NCBI GenBank assembly: GCA_022843805.1
Contig: JALHMY010000025.1
Span: 35,476 to 99,475 of the forward strand
DNA: 64,000 nucleotides
Direction: 5' to 3'
Source: Fuerstiella sp.
Lineage (GTDB): Bacteria > Planctomycetota > Planctomycetia > Planctomycetales > Planctomycetaceae
Shown here in pieces: positions 9,305 to 19,596 of this stretch (position 1 is its first letter; each line of letters begins with the position of its first letter). The translations under genes were made by a program, and so were the position numbers. Below the pieces are notes generated by a model. The model worked only from the letters and a program-made list of their open reading frames with translations. It had not been told where the DNA came from and did not search any database.

Positions 9305-10345
9305 ATGACTCAAAGTGTTGTGGACCTGTTCCAACAGCTGGCTCGAAATGAATTCGGATTCTTTTCGAGGCTGCAGCGTGTTTCTGAACTGATGACGACC
9401 AGCATTCCCGTAGTCAACTCGGACTGTTCGCTGGGACACGCCATTGATCACAGGGATCCCCAGACCATCGGTTCGCTCGCCGTCGTTGATTCAACAAAAG
9501 GCGATTTGATTGGTGTACTGCGGCATTCGACAATCCTGAGATGCCTGCCACGCTATCTGAATACACTGAAGGAGGGGGATCGCGACCGCAGTGTACTCAC
9601 GGCAAATGTCTGCGATCTGGTCACGCGCCGTTCTCCCACTGTCAGTCCGTCGTCCAGTCCGCTGGCGGCACTTGAAATCATGGTTCGACAGAATTGTGAC
9701 TGGCTGCTGGTTTGTGACAGTCCTGATCAGTTGTGTGGTGTTCTGACACCACTCAGCTTTGCCAGAACAATGCTTTTGTATTATCAGGTCTATCAGCAGC
9801 TGCAGCCGCTGCAGCGACTGAGACTTGTGGATCTGGACAGTGATCTTTCACTGGATGAAATTTTTTGCCGGGGTGCACAGACGGCTCGGGATGTGATGAA
9901 CGCTCCTGTTTCAATTGATTCACGTGAACCTGTGGCGATGGCGATTCAGACAATGCTTGAATGCCACGTGGAGCATCTGCCACTGCTGGATGAGAATCAG
10001 CGAGTAACCGGAATCGTCAGTCGAAACGATGTGCTTCTGGCACTTCAGCCTCCGGCACGTCCACATCTGCTGGACACCACAGTTCCGCTTCCGACTGTTG
10101 ACGAGCTGCTTGCCGCTGGTCAGGAAAACGTGCTTTCGGAGCCCGTTACGGGCGTGGGAAGAAGTCGACTGATCAGTGTGTCTCCAACCTCACGTCTGTC
10201 GGAAACACTGAGTCGACTGGTAGAAACCGGTCGAGACGCTGTGGTTGTACAGGACGACCAGAACCTGCTGGGCATCGTAACCCTGCGTGATATAGTTCGG
10301 GTATTTCGCACACTTATGCGATTGCAGGCGTTGAAAGATCGCTGA
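9305..10345 (+). CDS. Protein with four CBS motifs
   Basis: This 346-aa soluble protein is built almost entirely of CBS repeats, the adenosyl-nucleotide-binding modules that normally act in pairs. Recognisable repeats begin near RVSELMTTSIPVVNSD, VCDLVTRRSPTVSPSSSPLAALEIMVR, TARDVMNAPVSIDSREPVAMAIQTMLECHVEHLPLLDE, and SRLISVSPTSRLSETLSRLVETGRDAVVVQDDQNLLGIVTLRDI. A short helical linker of about 40 residues separates the two pairs. No catalytic or membrane domain is fused, so it is probably a stand-alone energy or ligand sensor regulating another protein in trans. Its partner is not evident. It ends 69 bp from the convergent last gene of the chemosensory operon. Confidence 0.82.
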   Translation: MTQSVVDLFQQLARNEFGFFSRLQRVSELMTTSIPVVNSDCSLGHAIDHRDPQTIGSLAVVDSTKGDLIGVLRHSTILRCLPRYLNTLKEGDRDRSVLTANVCDLVTRRSPTVSPSSSPLAALEIMVRQNCDWLLVCDSPDQLCGVLTPLSFARTMLLYYQVYQQLQPLQRLRLVDLDSDLSLDEIFCRGAQTARDVMNAPVSIDSREPVAMAIQTMLECHVEHLPLLDENQRVTGIVSRNDVLLALQPPARPHLLDTTVPLPTVDELLAAGQENVLSEPVTGVGRSRLISVSPTSRLSETLSRLVETGRDAVVVQDDQNLLGIVTLRDIVRVFRTLMRLQALKDR

Positions 10346-10414
10346 TGTGACTGCGCTGCAGATATCGCACTGAATGTGATTGCGATTCACTCTGCAAACC
10401 GGCTGATTTCGCAG

Positions 10415-11404
10415 TTATTGAAGCGATACGTGAAGGCGAAAACCGCTGCTCCCGGACAACGATTCGGCCGAGATCTCCAGGCGTTCAACCTGCTGACGGA
10501 CCACGTCGATTCGTCGGTTCACTCGAAGAGGATCGGGCCTTCGGCTGTTTTGATCAGTATCCTTCAGCTCAAGATCACTGGCCCGGAGAATAGATTCGAG
10601 TATCAGTGACCGTGACTGGGGATGCCGAGGTGCTGGCTGTGCTTCACGGCTGGCTGCGACCAGCTGAATATCCTTTAGTGCTGACTGCAGGATTTGAGTC
10701 TTAAACGTCAGCCAGTTTTCGAGATGTTCGTCGGTGTCAACATCGAAAGTACCGCCTGCATCGGATTCTGTCAGTGGCATTCTGGAAAATCCATCTAATT
10801 GAACGATCACCCCGGAGTCCTTTCTCGCGAACATTCGACGCGGGGGCAGGCGGCTTTCGGCCAGTTCAAAGCGAATTCCACCTCCACCGATCAGGCGGTT
10901 CAGACGAGAGAATTCCAGCAGCAGCGACGCGATCATCGCCGGCCCCGCGGTTCCCGGCTGCATTAACAGGCGGATCGGATCCACACCACTGTCCCGGGCC
11001 GTTTGTTCCAGAATTCGACGTTCGGAAGCACGTTCCCGGGAAATGCCGGCCGAGGAAGACCTGCGTTCGACCGACCGTCGAGCAACGTCTGTTGTAACTG
11101 CCTTCACCGGCTGACGTCCGTTCGCCATTCCGGCCAGTTCTGTACGCTGCCTTTCCAGTTGCGCCATTTCTCGCTGCTGCTGCCGTCGCCATGCAGACTT
11201 TTCGCGTTCAAATTCTTCCAGCTCCTCCTCCAGCTGCTGGAACTGTCGTGAAAGGAACATCTCTGCGCGCCGACCCAGCCGGTCCAGGCGACGCGCCAGT
11301 TCCAGGACCTGTTGTCGCTGCTCTTCCAGCGACTCATTTTCTGCGATATTTGAAGATGCTGACGTAACCACTTTGGCTCTCCATGGGAAATACCGGGTTC
11401 CCAT
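10415..11404 (-). CDS. Coiled-coil protein, last gene of the chemosensory operon
   Basis: This 329-aa protein belongs to no family I recognise. Residues about 25-95 form a strongly charged heptad-rich coiled coil (ESLEEQRQQVLELARRLDRLGRRAEMFLSRQFQQ and EEELEEFEREKSAWRRQQQR), followed by a basic linker. A C-terminal part of about 200 residues contains a glycine cluster (LIGGGGIRFEL) and several conserved-looking hydrophobic patches. No signal peptide or membrane helix is seen. It starts 13 bp after the FHA/coiled-coil gene and is therefore very probably cotranscribed with the chemosensory genes. A scaffold or assembly role is inferred only from the coiled coil and the context. Confidence 0.72.
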   Translation of the reverse strand: MGTRYFPWRAKVVTSASSNIAENESLEEQRQQVLELARRLDRLGRRAEMFLSRQFQQLEEELEEFEREKSAWRRQQQREMAQLERQRTELAGMANGRQPVKAVTTDVARRSVERRSSSAGISRERASERRILEQTARDSGVDPIRLLMQPGTAGPAMIASLLLEFSRLNRLIGGGGIRFELAESRLPPRRMFARKDSGVIVQLDGFSRMPLTESDAGGTFDVDTDEHLENWLTFKTQILQSALKDIQLVAASREAQPAPRHPQSRSLILESILRASDLELKDTDQNSRRPDPLRVNRRIDVVRQQVERLEISAESLSGSSGFRLHVSLQ

Positions 11405-11417
11405 TCATTTTGAAAAA

Positions 11418-12785
11418 TCAGGACTTCCTGTCGAGCAGACTCCATAGGCGGGCGATTCGGCCCCCCAGTTTGACTTCGGATTTTGATTTTTGTTCCTGTT
11501 CATGCATGTCCTGAAGATGCTGTCGAAGTGCTCTGAACTTAAGATTTGCATCGGTTGACTCATTCGGTTTTCCGTTCGTTGTCCGACTGACTTCAAGATC
11601 ATGTCGAAGACGGGCCAGTTCTGCGCGTTCCTGTGAGAGTCGAATGGCCTCGTCGCGCAGATCAGCCTGCGGATTGTCCTGAAGCTCTTTACGAAGGACT
11701 TCACAACGAGATTCCGCTTCAGCAAGCTGCTGCCGAAGGGAAGTATTCTCCTCGCGTATTGCTGACAGCACCTTTTGTATTGCTTCCATCCTTGCACTAT
11801 CCGTATCGGATGCAGCAATCACTTCTGCACGATTTCTCGCAAGCTCAAGCGATTGGATATTTTCCTTTAGCTGATTGCGCTCGGCCTGCCATTCCTGCTC
11901 ACGAAGTCCAATCCGTTTTTCAATGCCGCTGACCCACTGATTCAGCTGTTTTCGTTCTTCCTGCTCGGCTCGATTCGCTTCTTCGGCCGATTGCAGCAGT
12001 CCTGTGAGCAGCGCGATGTGCTCGTCACGCTGAGTCAGCTCCTGCAAGAGAGTTTCAAGTCGTTCGATAAGTCGCTGAGCTTCAGCCGTTGTCAGGATAT
12101 CGGCGTTGTCCGGTTCCGGAGAAACTCTCGATGGCAGGACGGCAGGCGATGTTGACTGGGAATGCATTGCCAGTGCGGCCTGCAGTTCCAGCACCTCGTT
12201 GCGCAACAATTCGATCATTTCGTCCCTGAACGAATCCTCGGAGCTTGTTGCATCCTGAGCCGTGAAGGACATTCGTTCCCGAAGAACTTCGAGTTCAGCA
12301 TTGGCTTCACTGAGCTGAATCTTCAGCTCGTTCAACTCGTCGGCTGACACGCTATTGAATGTGTTCTGCAATGGTCGCGAATTCACTGAATTCCGGCCGG
12401 CATTTGGAGAATACAATGGATGCGTTGATTGCTCATTTACTGAATGAAGCACAACTGAGATCGTAACGCTGCCGACTCGAATGGTCGCACTCGACGAAAG
12501 CTGCAATTCTGAAACGCGCACCCCGTCGACGAATGTACCAGTTGCCGAGTAGCAGTCGCGAACCACAACCAGCCCCCGACGACCTCCGACAATGCAGTGC
12601 ATTGAAGAGACATCCGGACATGCCAGCTGAATATCTGCATTGTCATCTGAACCAATCAGAATCTCTTCGCCATCCACAAGGCGGCGAGTCGACTGTTGTT
12701 CCCGACCCCGAAAGTTGAGTACCGCGAGCAAATCTCCCGCCGCCGGGCGATTGTCGAGCGGTCGACCATCAATGGCGACAGACAT
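11418..12785 (-). CDS. FHA domain protein with long coiled coil
   Basis: This protein of about 455 aa has an N-terminal FHA domain, a phosphothreonine-binding module. The pattern is EILIGSDDNADIQLACPDVSSMHCIV...DCYSATGTFVDGVRVSE. It retains the GS, SxxH and a degenerate N position: 'SATGTFV' instead of the usual 'SxNGTFV', so phosphopeptide binding may be altered. Residues from about 150 onward are predicted coiled coil with many Glu/Gln/Arg heptads. I chose ATG 12785; a TTG at 12788 is less likely. The start overlaps the end of the receiver gene by 17 bp, a sign of translational coupling. It probably links a phosphorylated partner to a structural scaffold; the partner is unknown. Confidence 0.85.
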   Translation of the reverse strand: MSVAIDGRPLDNRPAAGDLLAVLNFRGREQQSTRRLVDGEEILIGSDDNADIQLACPDVSSMHCIVGGRRGLVVVRDCYSATGTFVDGVRVSELQLSSSATIRVGSVTISVVLHSVNEQSTHPLYSPNAGRNSVNSRPLQNTFNSVSADELNELKIQLSEANAELEVLRERMSFTAQDATSSEDSFRDEMIELLRNEVLELQAALAMHSQSTSPAVLPSRVSPEPDNADILTTAEAQRLIERLETLLQELTQRDEHIALLTGLLQSAEEANRAEQEERKQLNQWVSGIEKRIGLREQEWQAERNQLKENIQSLELARNRAEVIAASDTDSARMEAIQKVLSAIREENTSLRQQLAEAESRCEVLRKELQDNPQADLRDEAIRLSQERAELARLRHDLEVSRTTNGKPNESTDANLKFRALRQHLQDMHEQEQKSKSEVKLGGRIARLWSLLDRKS

Positions 12786-14472
12786 CAAGTGCTACTCCTG
12801 CAGATTCAAGAATACTGTTAATTGAGGACTTCGAGACGGTGTTTTGAGCCGGCGATGGCTGGGCTGATTCAGCAGCAGCTAAAGCAGCGGTAACAGCAGC
12901 AGCACCAGCAGCAGCAGCACCAGCAGCAGCAGCTGGTGGCGAAGACTGACTGACCAGCTCAAGTGTTTTCAGGAGGTCGGAACGGGAGTAATGGCGTTTG
13001 AGCAGGACTTTTCCCGAAAGAGAAGAACAGAGAGGAAGCGACGATTGTTCAGGAGTGACAATCAGGCCAAGGCGTTCACAGCCATTCAGCAATCCTGCCT
13101 GCGCGATTTTCTCCGGGAGGTTGAGTTCCGATGCACCTTCCGCTGTAATCAGAATGGCATCAGGCTTGCCACGTTTCAGCAGCAGCTGCAGTCCAAACAG
13201 GTCTCGAACAACGTGTCCGGTCCATGGATTTTCAGCGTCCGCGAAGACGGTTCTGGCAATACTGGCGCCCTGTGCATCCGGTTCAAAGATAATGGCCGTT
13301 TTTGCGGTCGCGGAAGAATTGGCGACCACGTGTTTCTGAGTCCATTCGGCCATTGCAAATCCATCGAAGACTCGCCTCACTTCATCACGTGCAAGGCCTG
13401 ACTTTTCTGCGAGGAACCTGACGGTACGTGGTGCTGAATCGAGGCAGGACAACAGCTGGACGTGTCTGGCCGACAATCCGGTGCGATCGAGATTCTGCCC
13501 TCGCAGACCCTGACGCAGCCAGCCCGTTGAGAGATCGTCGGGGGGCAGTTCGCTTTCCGGGCAATTCAGTGATCCGTCAACAAGGATTGCAGCCAGACAG
13601 GCGTCAACCGCTGTTTTCGTGAAAATTGAAGGCGGATTGCGTTCCGGGTAGAAACTGAAGTTCCTGAGGCCGGTGCGAAAACAATAACGAGTCAGAATTG
13701 CTGCCTGATGACGCAGCAATGTTCGCAGCATGCGAGGGTCGATAACCTTTCGGTCCAGCAGTTCTGAAAGTCCGTCCAGCTGAGTCGATGAACCACATCC
13801 CATGGTAAATCGCAGCAGAGGCCCCAGTTCACGCAGAGATTCAGGTAGTTGTCTGGCTGCGTCCGCAACGTCGAAGGATGCTGAGACAACCGCCTGAACT
13901 CGTCCATCTTTAAGAAAGAAACAAATACGATTTCGCTGTGTTTCAACCTCCAGCATTCCGTGTTTTTCAGCGTTGTTCAGAAAGTCGATGAGTTCGCGAA
14001 GTCCAATCCATCGAAAATCTCCGGCGAGTGCCGCCTGCGCCTGTTCCCCCACGACCTCGGGAACCGCCGTTCCGTTGGACTGGGAGTCCAGGACCATCGC
14101 TGACGTTTCCAGAGCGTTGGCAACCGTCATTTTCAGGTGGTCGGGCATGAACGGCTTGGGCAGGGAGTCCACTACGTTTGGGACTTCCATGTACTCGATG
14201 TACGCCTTCTTCCGAAGCGTCGAAGAAACGACGAACGGTATTCGCGCACATTCGGGAAACTGCAGAATCTTTCGACAGACTTCGATGCCTGTGGTTCCCG
14301 GCAGCTGATGATCCAGAAGCACCAGGTCAGGAATCAGCTCACGCGCTCGCTCGATCCCCTCCTCCCCGTTGGGTGCCAGAATCACACGGTAGCCCTCCTG
14401 GCTCAGCGTGTTGTCAACCATCTTTCGAATGGTCGCACTGTCATCAATCACCAGAATTGTTCGAACGGTCAT
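12769..14472 (-). CDS. Response regulator with receiver and DUF4388-like region
   Basis: This 567-aa protein starts with a complete receiver domain: acidic pair D10-D11 (LVIDDSATIRKM), phosphoacceptor D54 (VLLDHQLPG), a Ser/Thr at VSST and K107-type lysine in SLPKPF. After a linker comes a region (FRWIGLRELIDFLNNAEKHGMLEVETQRNRICFFLKDGRVQAVVSAS) that matches the pattern I know as DUF4388/PATAN, followed by a further 250 residues. These include a winged-helix-like stretch (LSARHVQLLSCLDSAPRTVRFLAEKSGLARDEVRRVFDGF) and a second, degenerate receiver-like segment. The C-terminus holds a poly-alanine/glycine run encoded by GCT/CAG-type repeats. DUF4388 proteins typically act as output proteins of CheA-like systems controlling motility or surface behaviour. 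The likely phosphodonor is the adjacent hybrid CheA. Confidence 0.87.
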   Translation of the reverse strand: MTVRTILVIDDSATIRKMVDNTLSQEGYRVILAPNGEEGIERARELIPDLVLLDHQLPGTTGIEVCRKILQFPECARIPFVVSSTLRKKAYIEYMEVPNVVDSLPKPFMPDHLKMTVANALETSAMVLDSQSNGTAVPEVVGEQAQAALAGDFRWIGLRELIDFLNNAEKHGMLEVETQRNRICFFLKDGRVQAVVSASFDVADAARQLPESLRELGPLLRFTMGCGSSTQLDGLSELLDRKVIDPRMLRTLLRHQAAILTRYCFRTGLRNFSFYPERNPPSIFTKTAVDACLAAILVDGSLNCPESELPPDDLSTGWLRQGLRGQNLDRTGLSARHVQLLSCLDSAPRTVRFLAEKSGLARDEVRRVFDGFAMAEWTQKHVVANSSATAKTAIIFEPDAQGASIARTVFADAENPWTGHVVRDLFGLQLLLKRGKPDAILITAEGASELNLPEKIAQAGLLNGCERLGLIVTPEQSSLPLCSSLSGKVLLKRHYSRSDLLKTLELVSQSSPPAAAAGAAAAGAAAVTAALAAAESAQPSPAQNTVSKSSINSILESAGVALDVCRH

Positions 14473-14504
14473 GGACGGCTGGCCTTCAATGTATTGAAAA
14501 TGAG

Positions 14505-17500
14505 CTATTTCGCAGCTGCAGGTCTGATCGATTGCAGAACTTCAGCAATTGCAGAGATGATGCCCTCGGTCACTGGCTTACAGAAGACTTCTGCAGCCCC
14601 ATACTTTTTCAGCTGGGCGATTGCCTGCGGATCATCGCGGCTCGTGACAACGACAACCGGAATGGTCCTTGACTGCCAGCCCGACTTAATCTCCCGCAGA
14701 AGTTCGGTTCCGTTCATTTTTGGCATGTCGATGTCAGTTACGACCGCATCAATGCCTCCACCTCGAATGAGTCGCATAGCATCCAGCCCCTGAGATGCTT
14801 CGACCGTTGAGTAGCCCAGGGCCGTGAGTCGTCGTGTGAGTATCCGACGTACTGTGACCGAGTCATCCGCGATCAGAACTCTCTGACGGCGACGTTCCTG
14901 TTCTCGTCCTGCCGGGAGTGAGTGGCCATTGTGAGTGGCGACCAGATCTGTTTTTCGGCTAAACTCGATCAATCCTCTGATATCCAGAAGCAATACGGTT
15001 TCAGCCCGCCCGGAAAGAGTGACACCCGCAAACAGCTCATGGCCCTGCAGCAGAGACGGAAGTGGTCGAACGACGACTTCTTCAACCCCCACCACAGCGT
15101 CAACTGCGATTGTTATTTCACTGTCTTTTCTCGGCACTTCACTTTTGATGCGGCGATCTCCCGAATCCCGGATCGTGAGGTGGCACTGTCTGTTTGGTGA
15201 CACCTCATTCAGTCCCAGCAGCTGCCCAAGCGGCACTGCCGCACGCAGATCGAGATCACGGTCTCGTATTTCCGAGTCAATAACATCGCGTTCTTCATGC
15301 GTATCAACGGTTCCACTGATCGCCTGCATCGGAATCGCAAAAAGCTGCGTTCCCACGCGAACGAGCATCGAATGCTCAATGGCTGATCGAAGGGGGATCT
15401 GCAATCGGAACGTAGTCCCCTGACCAATTGCTGACTCCACATCGATTCTTCCCCGCAGTCTCCGTACCCAGCTGTCCACAACATCCATTCCGACGCCCCG
15501 CCCTGCCACCTCTGTGACCTGTGATCGCGTCGAGAATCCCGGCTGGAAGATCAGTTTTCGAAGTCGATCCCGACTCACGGGCTGTCCGGGAGGGAGCAGT
15601 CCCAGTTCACGTCCGCGAGCTTCCAGAACTTCGTCATTCAATCCGCGGCCATCGTCACGGACTTCGATATGGAGATATGAGGCACTTGACCAGGCGTCGA
15701 GTGTGACTTTGCCAACCGGCCGTTTTCCAGCGGCAATTCGGTCGTTTCGGTTTTCAATTCCATGACTGACTGCGTTTCGAACGAGGTGCATCAGCGGTTC
15801 AAACAACCGATCCTGCAATGAGCGTTCCGCCCGGGCTGCCTGACCGGCAAGCACCAGTTCCACCTGCTTTCCTTCAGCTTTCGCCGCTTCCCGAACAGCT
15901 CGATGCAGACGCTGAAAAAGGCCGGCGAGCGGAAGTCGCTGCAGTTCCATCAGATCCTGACGAAAGCGACCAATCAGATGCGATACGGCCGAGTTGTCAG
16001 CAGCCAGCGGATCACACACCTCGTTCAATGCGCGCGAAAGTTCCGAAAGATCGTTTGAAACTTCCAGCATCGAGCGAGTCAGGAGGCGGGCACTGGATTC
16101 TGCTTCGGTGCGTACCGCCGGAGATGAAAGGTCTTCAGGCTGAGGCAGTTTTCCGCCCAGTGGCAGCACTGCCGTTCGCCAGTCCACAATGGATGTCAGA
16201 GAACGTGCGCGGGCCGCGCATCCGTTTAATTCCTCATGTACATTTCGCAGCGATCGGACGTAAGTGTCTCTGCGGTTTCGGAGCATGACAAGTTCCGCCA
16301 GCAGATCCATAAGACGTTCAAGCCGGGATGCTTCGACGCGAACGTATTGCTCACTATCCGCCGGAAATGAACTTAAGGGGGTTCCAGGATTCTCTGATCG
16401 TGCAGGTGCCGGACTGGCTGGAGAAGACGCCGTCGTACCGACGGAAGGCATGTTCCCAGCGGATGAACCAGACGAGACTACAGTTCCCGCTCCCGTGCTC
16501 GTGCTCGTGCTCGTGCTCGAAGTCCCGCTGGTCGCAACAGAATGTCGGGGAGGAAGCGTCGGCGGTTTCGATGCTATTTCGCCCGCGCCGAAGGATGATA
16601 TTGAAGATCCCGGCGGCGATGACAGATGTTCAAGCTGATCGCGTACTGCGTCGACACCTTTCAGAAGTATTTCCACATCAGGAATGCTTCCGGCTGCTGA
16701 GACTGATTCCGCCTGATTCTCAAGATCATGCAGAAAGGCGGCCAGCTGCGAAAGACCGACTGTTCCGGAGGCACCTTTCAGCGTGTGCAGCTGACGACAG
16801 AAACTGCGAAGTGCTTCAGTCTGATTCTGCCCGGATTCCAGAGTGAGAAGGCTGGCTTCCATCTCGGCCAGACACTGAGTTGCATCATCTGTGAAAGCCG
16901 CCACCAGTTCCGGGTCTTCAATCCGCTCGGGCTGCAGAAGCCGGGCGGCGACCGAAGGAGCCGACTCGCTTCGTTTTGTCCGATCGACAGTCGGCGGAAC
17001 GGCAATTTTCGTTTTCGGCTCTTCCTGAGCGTCTTCTGGTCCCTGCAGGCTTTGCAGTGAATCGAGAATTCTCTGTATGTCGGCGGCCAGGTCGTGTGAC
17101 GACTCCTGAAGTTCTTCAGAACCGGATCCAGTACCATCAGTGCTGCTGTCGGAGATCGCGCTGCCTGTATTGAACTCCGACTTCAGACGGTCGATATCGG
17201 AAAACTCGGACTGCACCGGTTGAAAGCGGTCTTCCGGCCCAAGCAGCTCAAGATATTCTCCCCAGCGAGTCAGAACGTCCTGTGCTGCAAGTCGTACCTG
17301 GTCGTACTGCAGGCTCGAACCGCTGGCTGCGTCTCGCAGCAGCGGCAAAGCCTGTTCAGCACAATAATCAGTTATGTCACGGAACAGGTCACCTGTTCCC
17401 GGCTCGTCACCGAGTGACGCAGCAACTGAAATCAAATCCACAAAGGTACCGGCAATTCCGGAAAGCTCCGTTTCAGATGCGTCCGCTGCCGCCTGTGCGA

Positions 17501-17618
17501 GCTGCACCAGCTCTTCCCGCAGTTCGGTGAGGACGTTTAGTGCCTGCTCGGAGCTGTGCCAGACGGTATCGCTGATCTTTCGAACACCGGGTACTTCGGG
17601 CTGATAAGAATCTGTCAT
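14505..17618 (-). CDS. CheA-type hybrid histidine kinase with receiver
   Basis: This 1037-aa kinase is organised as a CheA. A helical N-terminal region of about 200 aa is followed by an Hpt domain with phospho-histidine H278 ([16 protein letters not shown]). A low-complexity linker contains a Ser-Thr run (366-376). The dimerisation helices start near residue 425. The HATPase domain has N-box [14 protein letters not shown] (609-622) and G1 VRDDGRGL (653-660), and a CheW-like domain starts near 745. A C-terminal receiver follows, with D917-D918, phosphoacceptor D962 and K1014. It should autophosphorylate and pass phosphate to its own receiver and to the receiver protein encoded next. Its start codon overlaps the stop of the receptor gene (ATGA). 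Hybrid CheA proteins are typical of chemosensory systems controlling pili, exopolysaccharide or development rather than flagella. Confidence 0.95.
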   Translation of the reverse strand: MTDSYQPEVPGVRKISDTVWHSSEQALNVLTELREELVQLAQAAADASETELSGIAGTFVDLISVAASLGDEPGTGDLFRDITDYCAEQALPLLRDAASGSSLQYDQVRLAAQDVLTRWGEYLELLGPEDRFQPVQSEFSDIDRLKSEFNTGSAISDSSTDGTGSGSEELQESSHDLAADIQRILDSLQSLQGPEDAQEEPKTKIAVPPTVDRTKRSESAPSVAARLLQPERIEDPELVAAFTDDATQCLAEMEASLLTLESGQNQTEALRSFCRQLHTLKGASGTVGLSQLAAFLHDLENQAESVSAAGSIPDVEILLKGVDAVRDQLEHLSSPPGSSISSFGAGEIASKPPTLPPRHSVATSGTSSTSTSTSTGAGTVVSSGSSAGNMPSVGTTASSPASPAPARSENPGTPLSSFPADSEQYVRVEASRLERLMDLLAELVMLRNRRDTYVRSLRNVHEELNGCAARARSLTSIVDWRTAVLPLGGKLPQPEDLSSPAVRTEAESSARLLTRSMLEVSNDLSELSRALNEVCDPLAADNSAVSHLIGRFRQDLMELQRLPLAGLFQRLHRAVREAAKAEGKQVELVLAGQAARAERSLQDRLFEPLMHLVRNAVSHGIENRNDRIAAGKRPVGKVTLDAWSSASYLHIEVRDDGRGLNDEVLEARGRELGLLPPGQPVSRDRLRKLIFQPGFSTRSQVTEVAGRGVGMDVVDSWVRRLRGRIDVESAIGQGTTFRLQIPLRSAIEHSMLVRVGTQLFAIPMQAISGTVDTHEERDVIDSEIRDRDLDLRAAVPLGQLLGLNEVSPNRQCHLTIRDSGDRRIKSEVPRKDSEITIAVDAVVGVEEVVVRPLPSLLQGHELFAGVTLSGRAETVLLLDIRGLIEFSRKTDLVATHNGHSLPAGREQERRRQRVLIADDSVTVRRILTRRLTALGYSTVEASQGLDAMRLIRGGGIDAVVTDIDMPKMNGTELLREIKSGWQSRTIPVVVVTSRDDPQAIAQLKKYGAAEVFCKPVTEGIISAIAEVLQSIRPAAAK
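16495..16518. repeat. Hexanucleotide microsatellite GTGCTC x4
   Basis: Four perfect tandem copies of GTGCTC lie inside the hybrid kinase gene and encode part of its Ser-Thr linker. A change in copy number would keep the reading frame and only lengthen or shorten the linker between Hpt and dimerisation domains. Confidence 0.8.
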
Positions 17619-18994
17619 CGGCTGCGATCCTCCGGAGTGCCACTCACTGCGAGAAAGCTGCTGCCTCTGGCAGAAGAATGGGCAAGTCTTGAAGTCGTCG
17701 GCTGTTCGTTTCGGGATCGGAAGTTTCGAACAGAATTTACACCTTCACCGCACTGGTACATCGGCGACAGACCTTCTTCAAGATCCTTCGAAGCGGACAG
17801 CAGGTCCGCCGTCTTGTTTCGTACCGCGTCGCTGTACTCGCTGACGCGGTCAACAAATCCGCTCAGCTGGCGCATCGACTGCACCATTTCGTGTGTTCGC
17901 CGCAGCTGATCGACAGCCGCATGGGAAATCTTTCCGGCATCTTCAGCAGCAGTTGCTGATGACTTTCGGATCTGGTCAAGAACTCGACCTGCCTGCTGCA
18001 CTCTCTGGATTTCTTCCTGCACCTGCAGTCGTTCATCCTTCATGTTGGCAATCGTGCTCTGAGTTTCACTTTGTATGGACTCAACAAGGCCTGCAATCTG
18101 TCTTGATGCACTGGCAGTAGTCTCTGCCAGCTTTCGAACCTCTTCAGCAACAGCTGCGAATCCACGGCCCTCCTGCCCGGCTCGAACCGCTTCAATGGAA
18201 GCATTCAGTGCCAGGATGTCGGTTCTGGCAGAGATACTCCCCATCGTCTCGACGATCGAACCAATCTGCTGTGATCTTTCGCCGAGGGCGAGTACACGCT
18301 TTTCGCCCAGCTCAACATTGGATCGAATACGTTCCATTCCCCGCCGCAGTTCTTCAATCAGTGTCTGCCCTCCGGCAGCGGATTCCAGGGCGCCGGAAAC
18401 GGCGCTTGCCGCAGAATCTGCACTTCCGGCCACGAGATCGATCTTGCCGGACAGATTCTCGAGCGAGTTGATCGTGGTTGTTACCAGCCGTCCCTGTTCT
18501 TCCGCACTTCGGTGAATATCATGTGAGCATTGTGCGATATCATCGCCCAGCGAAAGCACGCGGCCCACATCTTTTGCTGAGGAACGGACCACTTCCCCAA
18601 GCGCGATACTCAGCACGTATCGATCCGAATCCACTGATCCATTGGCAGATGATGTTGTGCTGCGTCCCATTCGGTTCAGCAACAGGTCCACGTCTCTGGT
18701 AATGACCCGCTGATGCTGTATCGCACTATGCAGTCGGGCGGCGGTCCGATCAAACTCGCGGTCTCCTGTTCGAGGAGTTTCAGCGGATCCTTCGAGCAGT
18801 GCGGATTCCATCTGTCGCATCGATCGGCTGAACCACCAGGAAGCCAGTCCCGCCGGGATCACGATCGCAGTTCCAAGCAGCACGAAGAATACTGTCTGAC
18901 CATAGCTGTTCTGGTAGATTCCCAGCCACACCAGGTGCGCAGCCACGACGGCTGTAGCGATGTGGGTGATACAAAGACGAATGTAGTAACTCAT
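17615..18994 (-). CDS. Methyl-accepting chemotaxis-like receptor without sensor domain
   Basis: This 459-aa protein has two N-terminal transmembrane helices ([18 protein letters not shown] and [21 protein letters not shown]) separated by only about ten residues, so no periplasmic ligand-binding domain exists. A short linker leads to a long signalling coiled coil whose hairpin tip reads [35 protein letters not shown], the region that binds CheA and CheW. It should place the kinase complex at the membrane and may sense membrane state or receive input from another protein. Its stop overlaps the CheA start by four bases (ATGA). No CheR or CheB gene is visible nearby, so adaptation may be absent or encoded elsewhere. 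Confidence 0.92.
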   Translation of the reverse strand: MSYYIRLCITHIATAVVAAHLVWLGIYQNSYGQTVFFVLLGTAIVIPAGLASWWFSRSMRQMESALLEGSAETPRTGDREFDRTAARLHSAIQHQRVITRDVDLLLNRMGRSTTSSANGSVDSDRYVLSIALGEVVRSSAKDVGRVLSLGDDIAQCSHDIHRSAEEQGRLVTTTINSLENLSGKIDLVAGSADSAASAVSGALESAAGGQTLIEELRRGMERIRSNVELGEKRVLALGERSQQIGSIVETMGSISARTDILALNASIEAVRAGQEGRGFAAVAEEVRKLAETTASASRQIAGLVESIQSETQSTIANMKDERLQVQEEIQRVQQAGRVLDQIRKSSATAAEDAGKISHAAVDQLRRTHEMVQSMRQLSGFVDRVSEYSDAVRNKTADLLSASKDLEEGLSPMYQCGEGVNSVRNFRSRNEQPTTSRLAHSSARGSSFLAVSGTPEDRSR

Positions 18995-19053
18995 TATCTG
19001 CCCCGGAACTGACTAAGTTGATTGCACTGTGACATGCTCTGGATCACAGTATC

Positions 19054-19581
19054 TCAGGCATTACGTTCTGCTCTGCGTGGCTCCTGCGCCACCGATTCCC
19101 GAAAGATCGACAACTCTTTTCTTGCCAGCCGGCCGATGCGCTGGGGATCCAGTACCTGAATGACATAATTGCCTTCAGTTGCCCAGCCGATGACTGTTGC
19201 ACTCCACTCGTCCTCTTCGTTTTCCGTTTCTGGTGCGTCCGAGATTTCCAGCACGCGAAGTGATGAAACCTGATCGACAAGGACGGCCCAGTACCCCCCT
19301 TCATCCTCCAGAATCAGAAGTATCTCGTTCGTGCAGCGTTTTTTTCTTGAGAGGATGGGATCGAGCTTAATGACCGGAATAAACTCACTGCGGATATGGC
19401 ACAGCCCGGCAAACATGGACGGGGTTCCCGGCACCGGCACAATCGCGGGCCGCTGCAATACCTCTCGAATACTAACGGCCGGCAGTGCAAACAGTGTGGT
19501 GCCGCAGCGAAACACACAGTGCGTAACAGGAAGCCCGGCAGAACGACTTTCAGTGTTTGAATTCGCTGTTAGTTGCGTCAC
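19054..19581 (-). CDS. CheW-like coupling protein
   Basis: This 175-aa protein has the CheW fold pattern: VFRCGTTLFALPAVSIREVLQRPAIVPVPGTPSMFAGLCHIRSEFIPVIKLDPIL, then ILLILEDEGGYWAVLVDQVSSLRVLEI, and a final hydrophobic strand. CheW bridges receptors and CheA at the inner face of the membrane. It lies 15 bp downstream of the 119-aa gene and 59 bp upstream of the receptor gene, in the order expected of a single operon. The C-terminal 20 residues (GRLARKELSIFRESVAQE...) are basic. It is slightly longer than a minimal CheW. Confidence 0.9.
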   Translation of the reverse strand: MTQLTANSNTESRSAGLPVTHCVFRCGTTLFALPAVSIREVLQRPAIVPVPGTPSMFAGLCHIRSEFIPVIKLDPILSRKKRCTNEILLILEDEGGYWAVLVDQVSSLRVLEISDAPETENEEDEWSATVIGWATEGNYVIQVLDPQRIGRLARKELSIFRESVAQEPRRAERNA

Positions 19582-19596
19582 CTGTTCACCTCGGCA

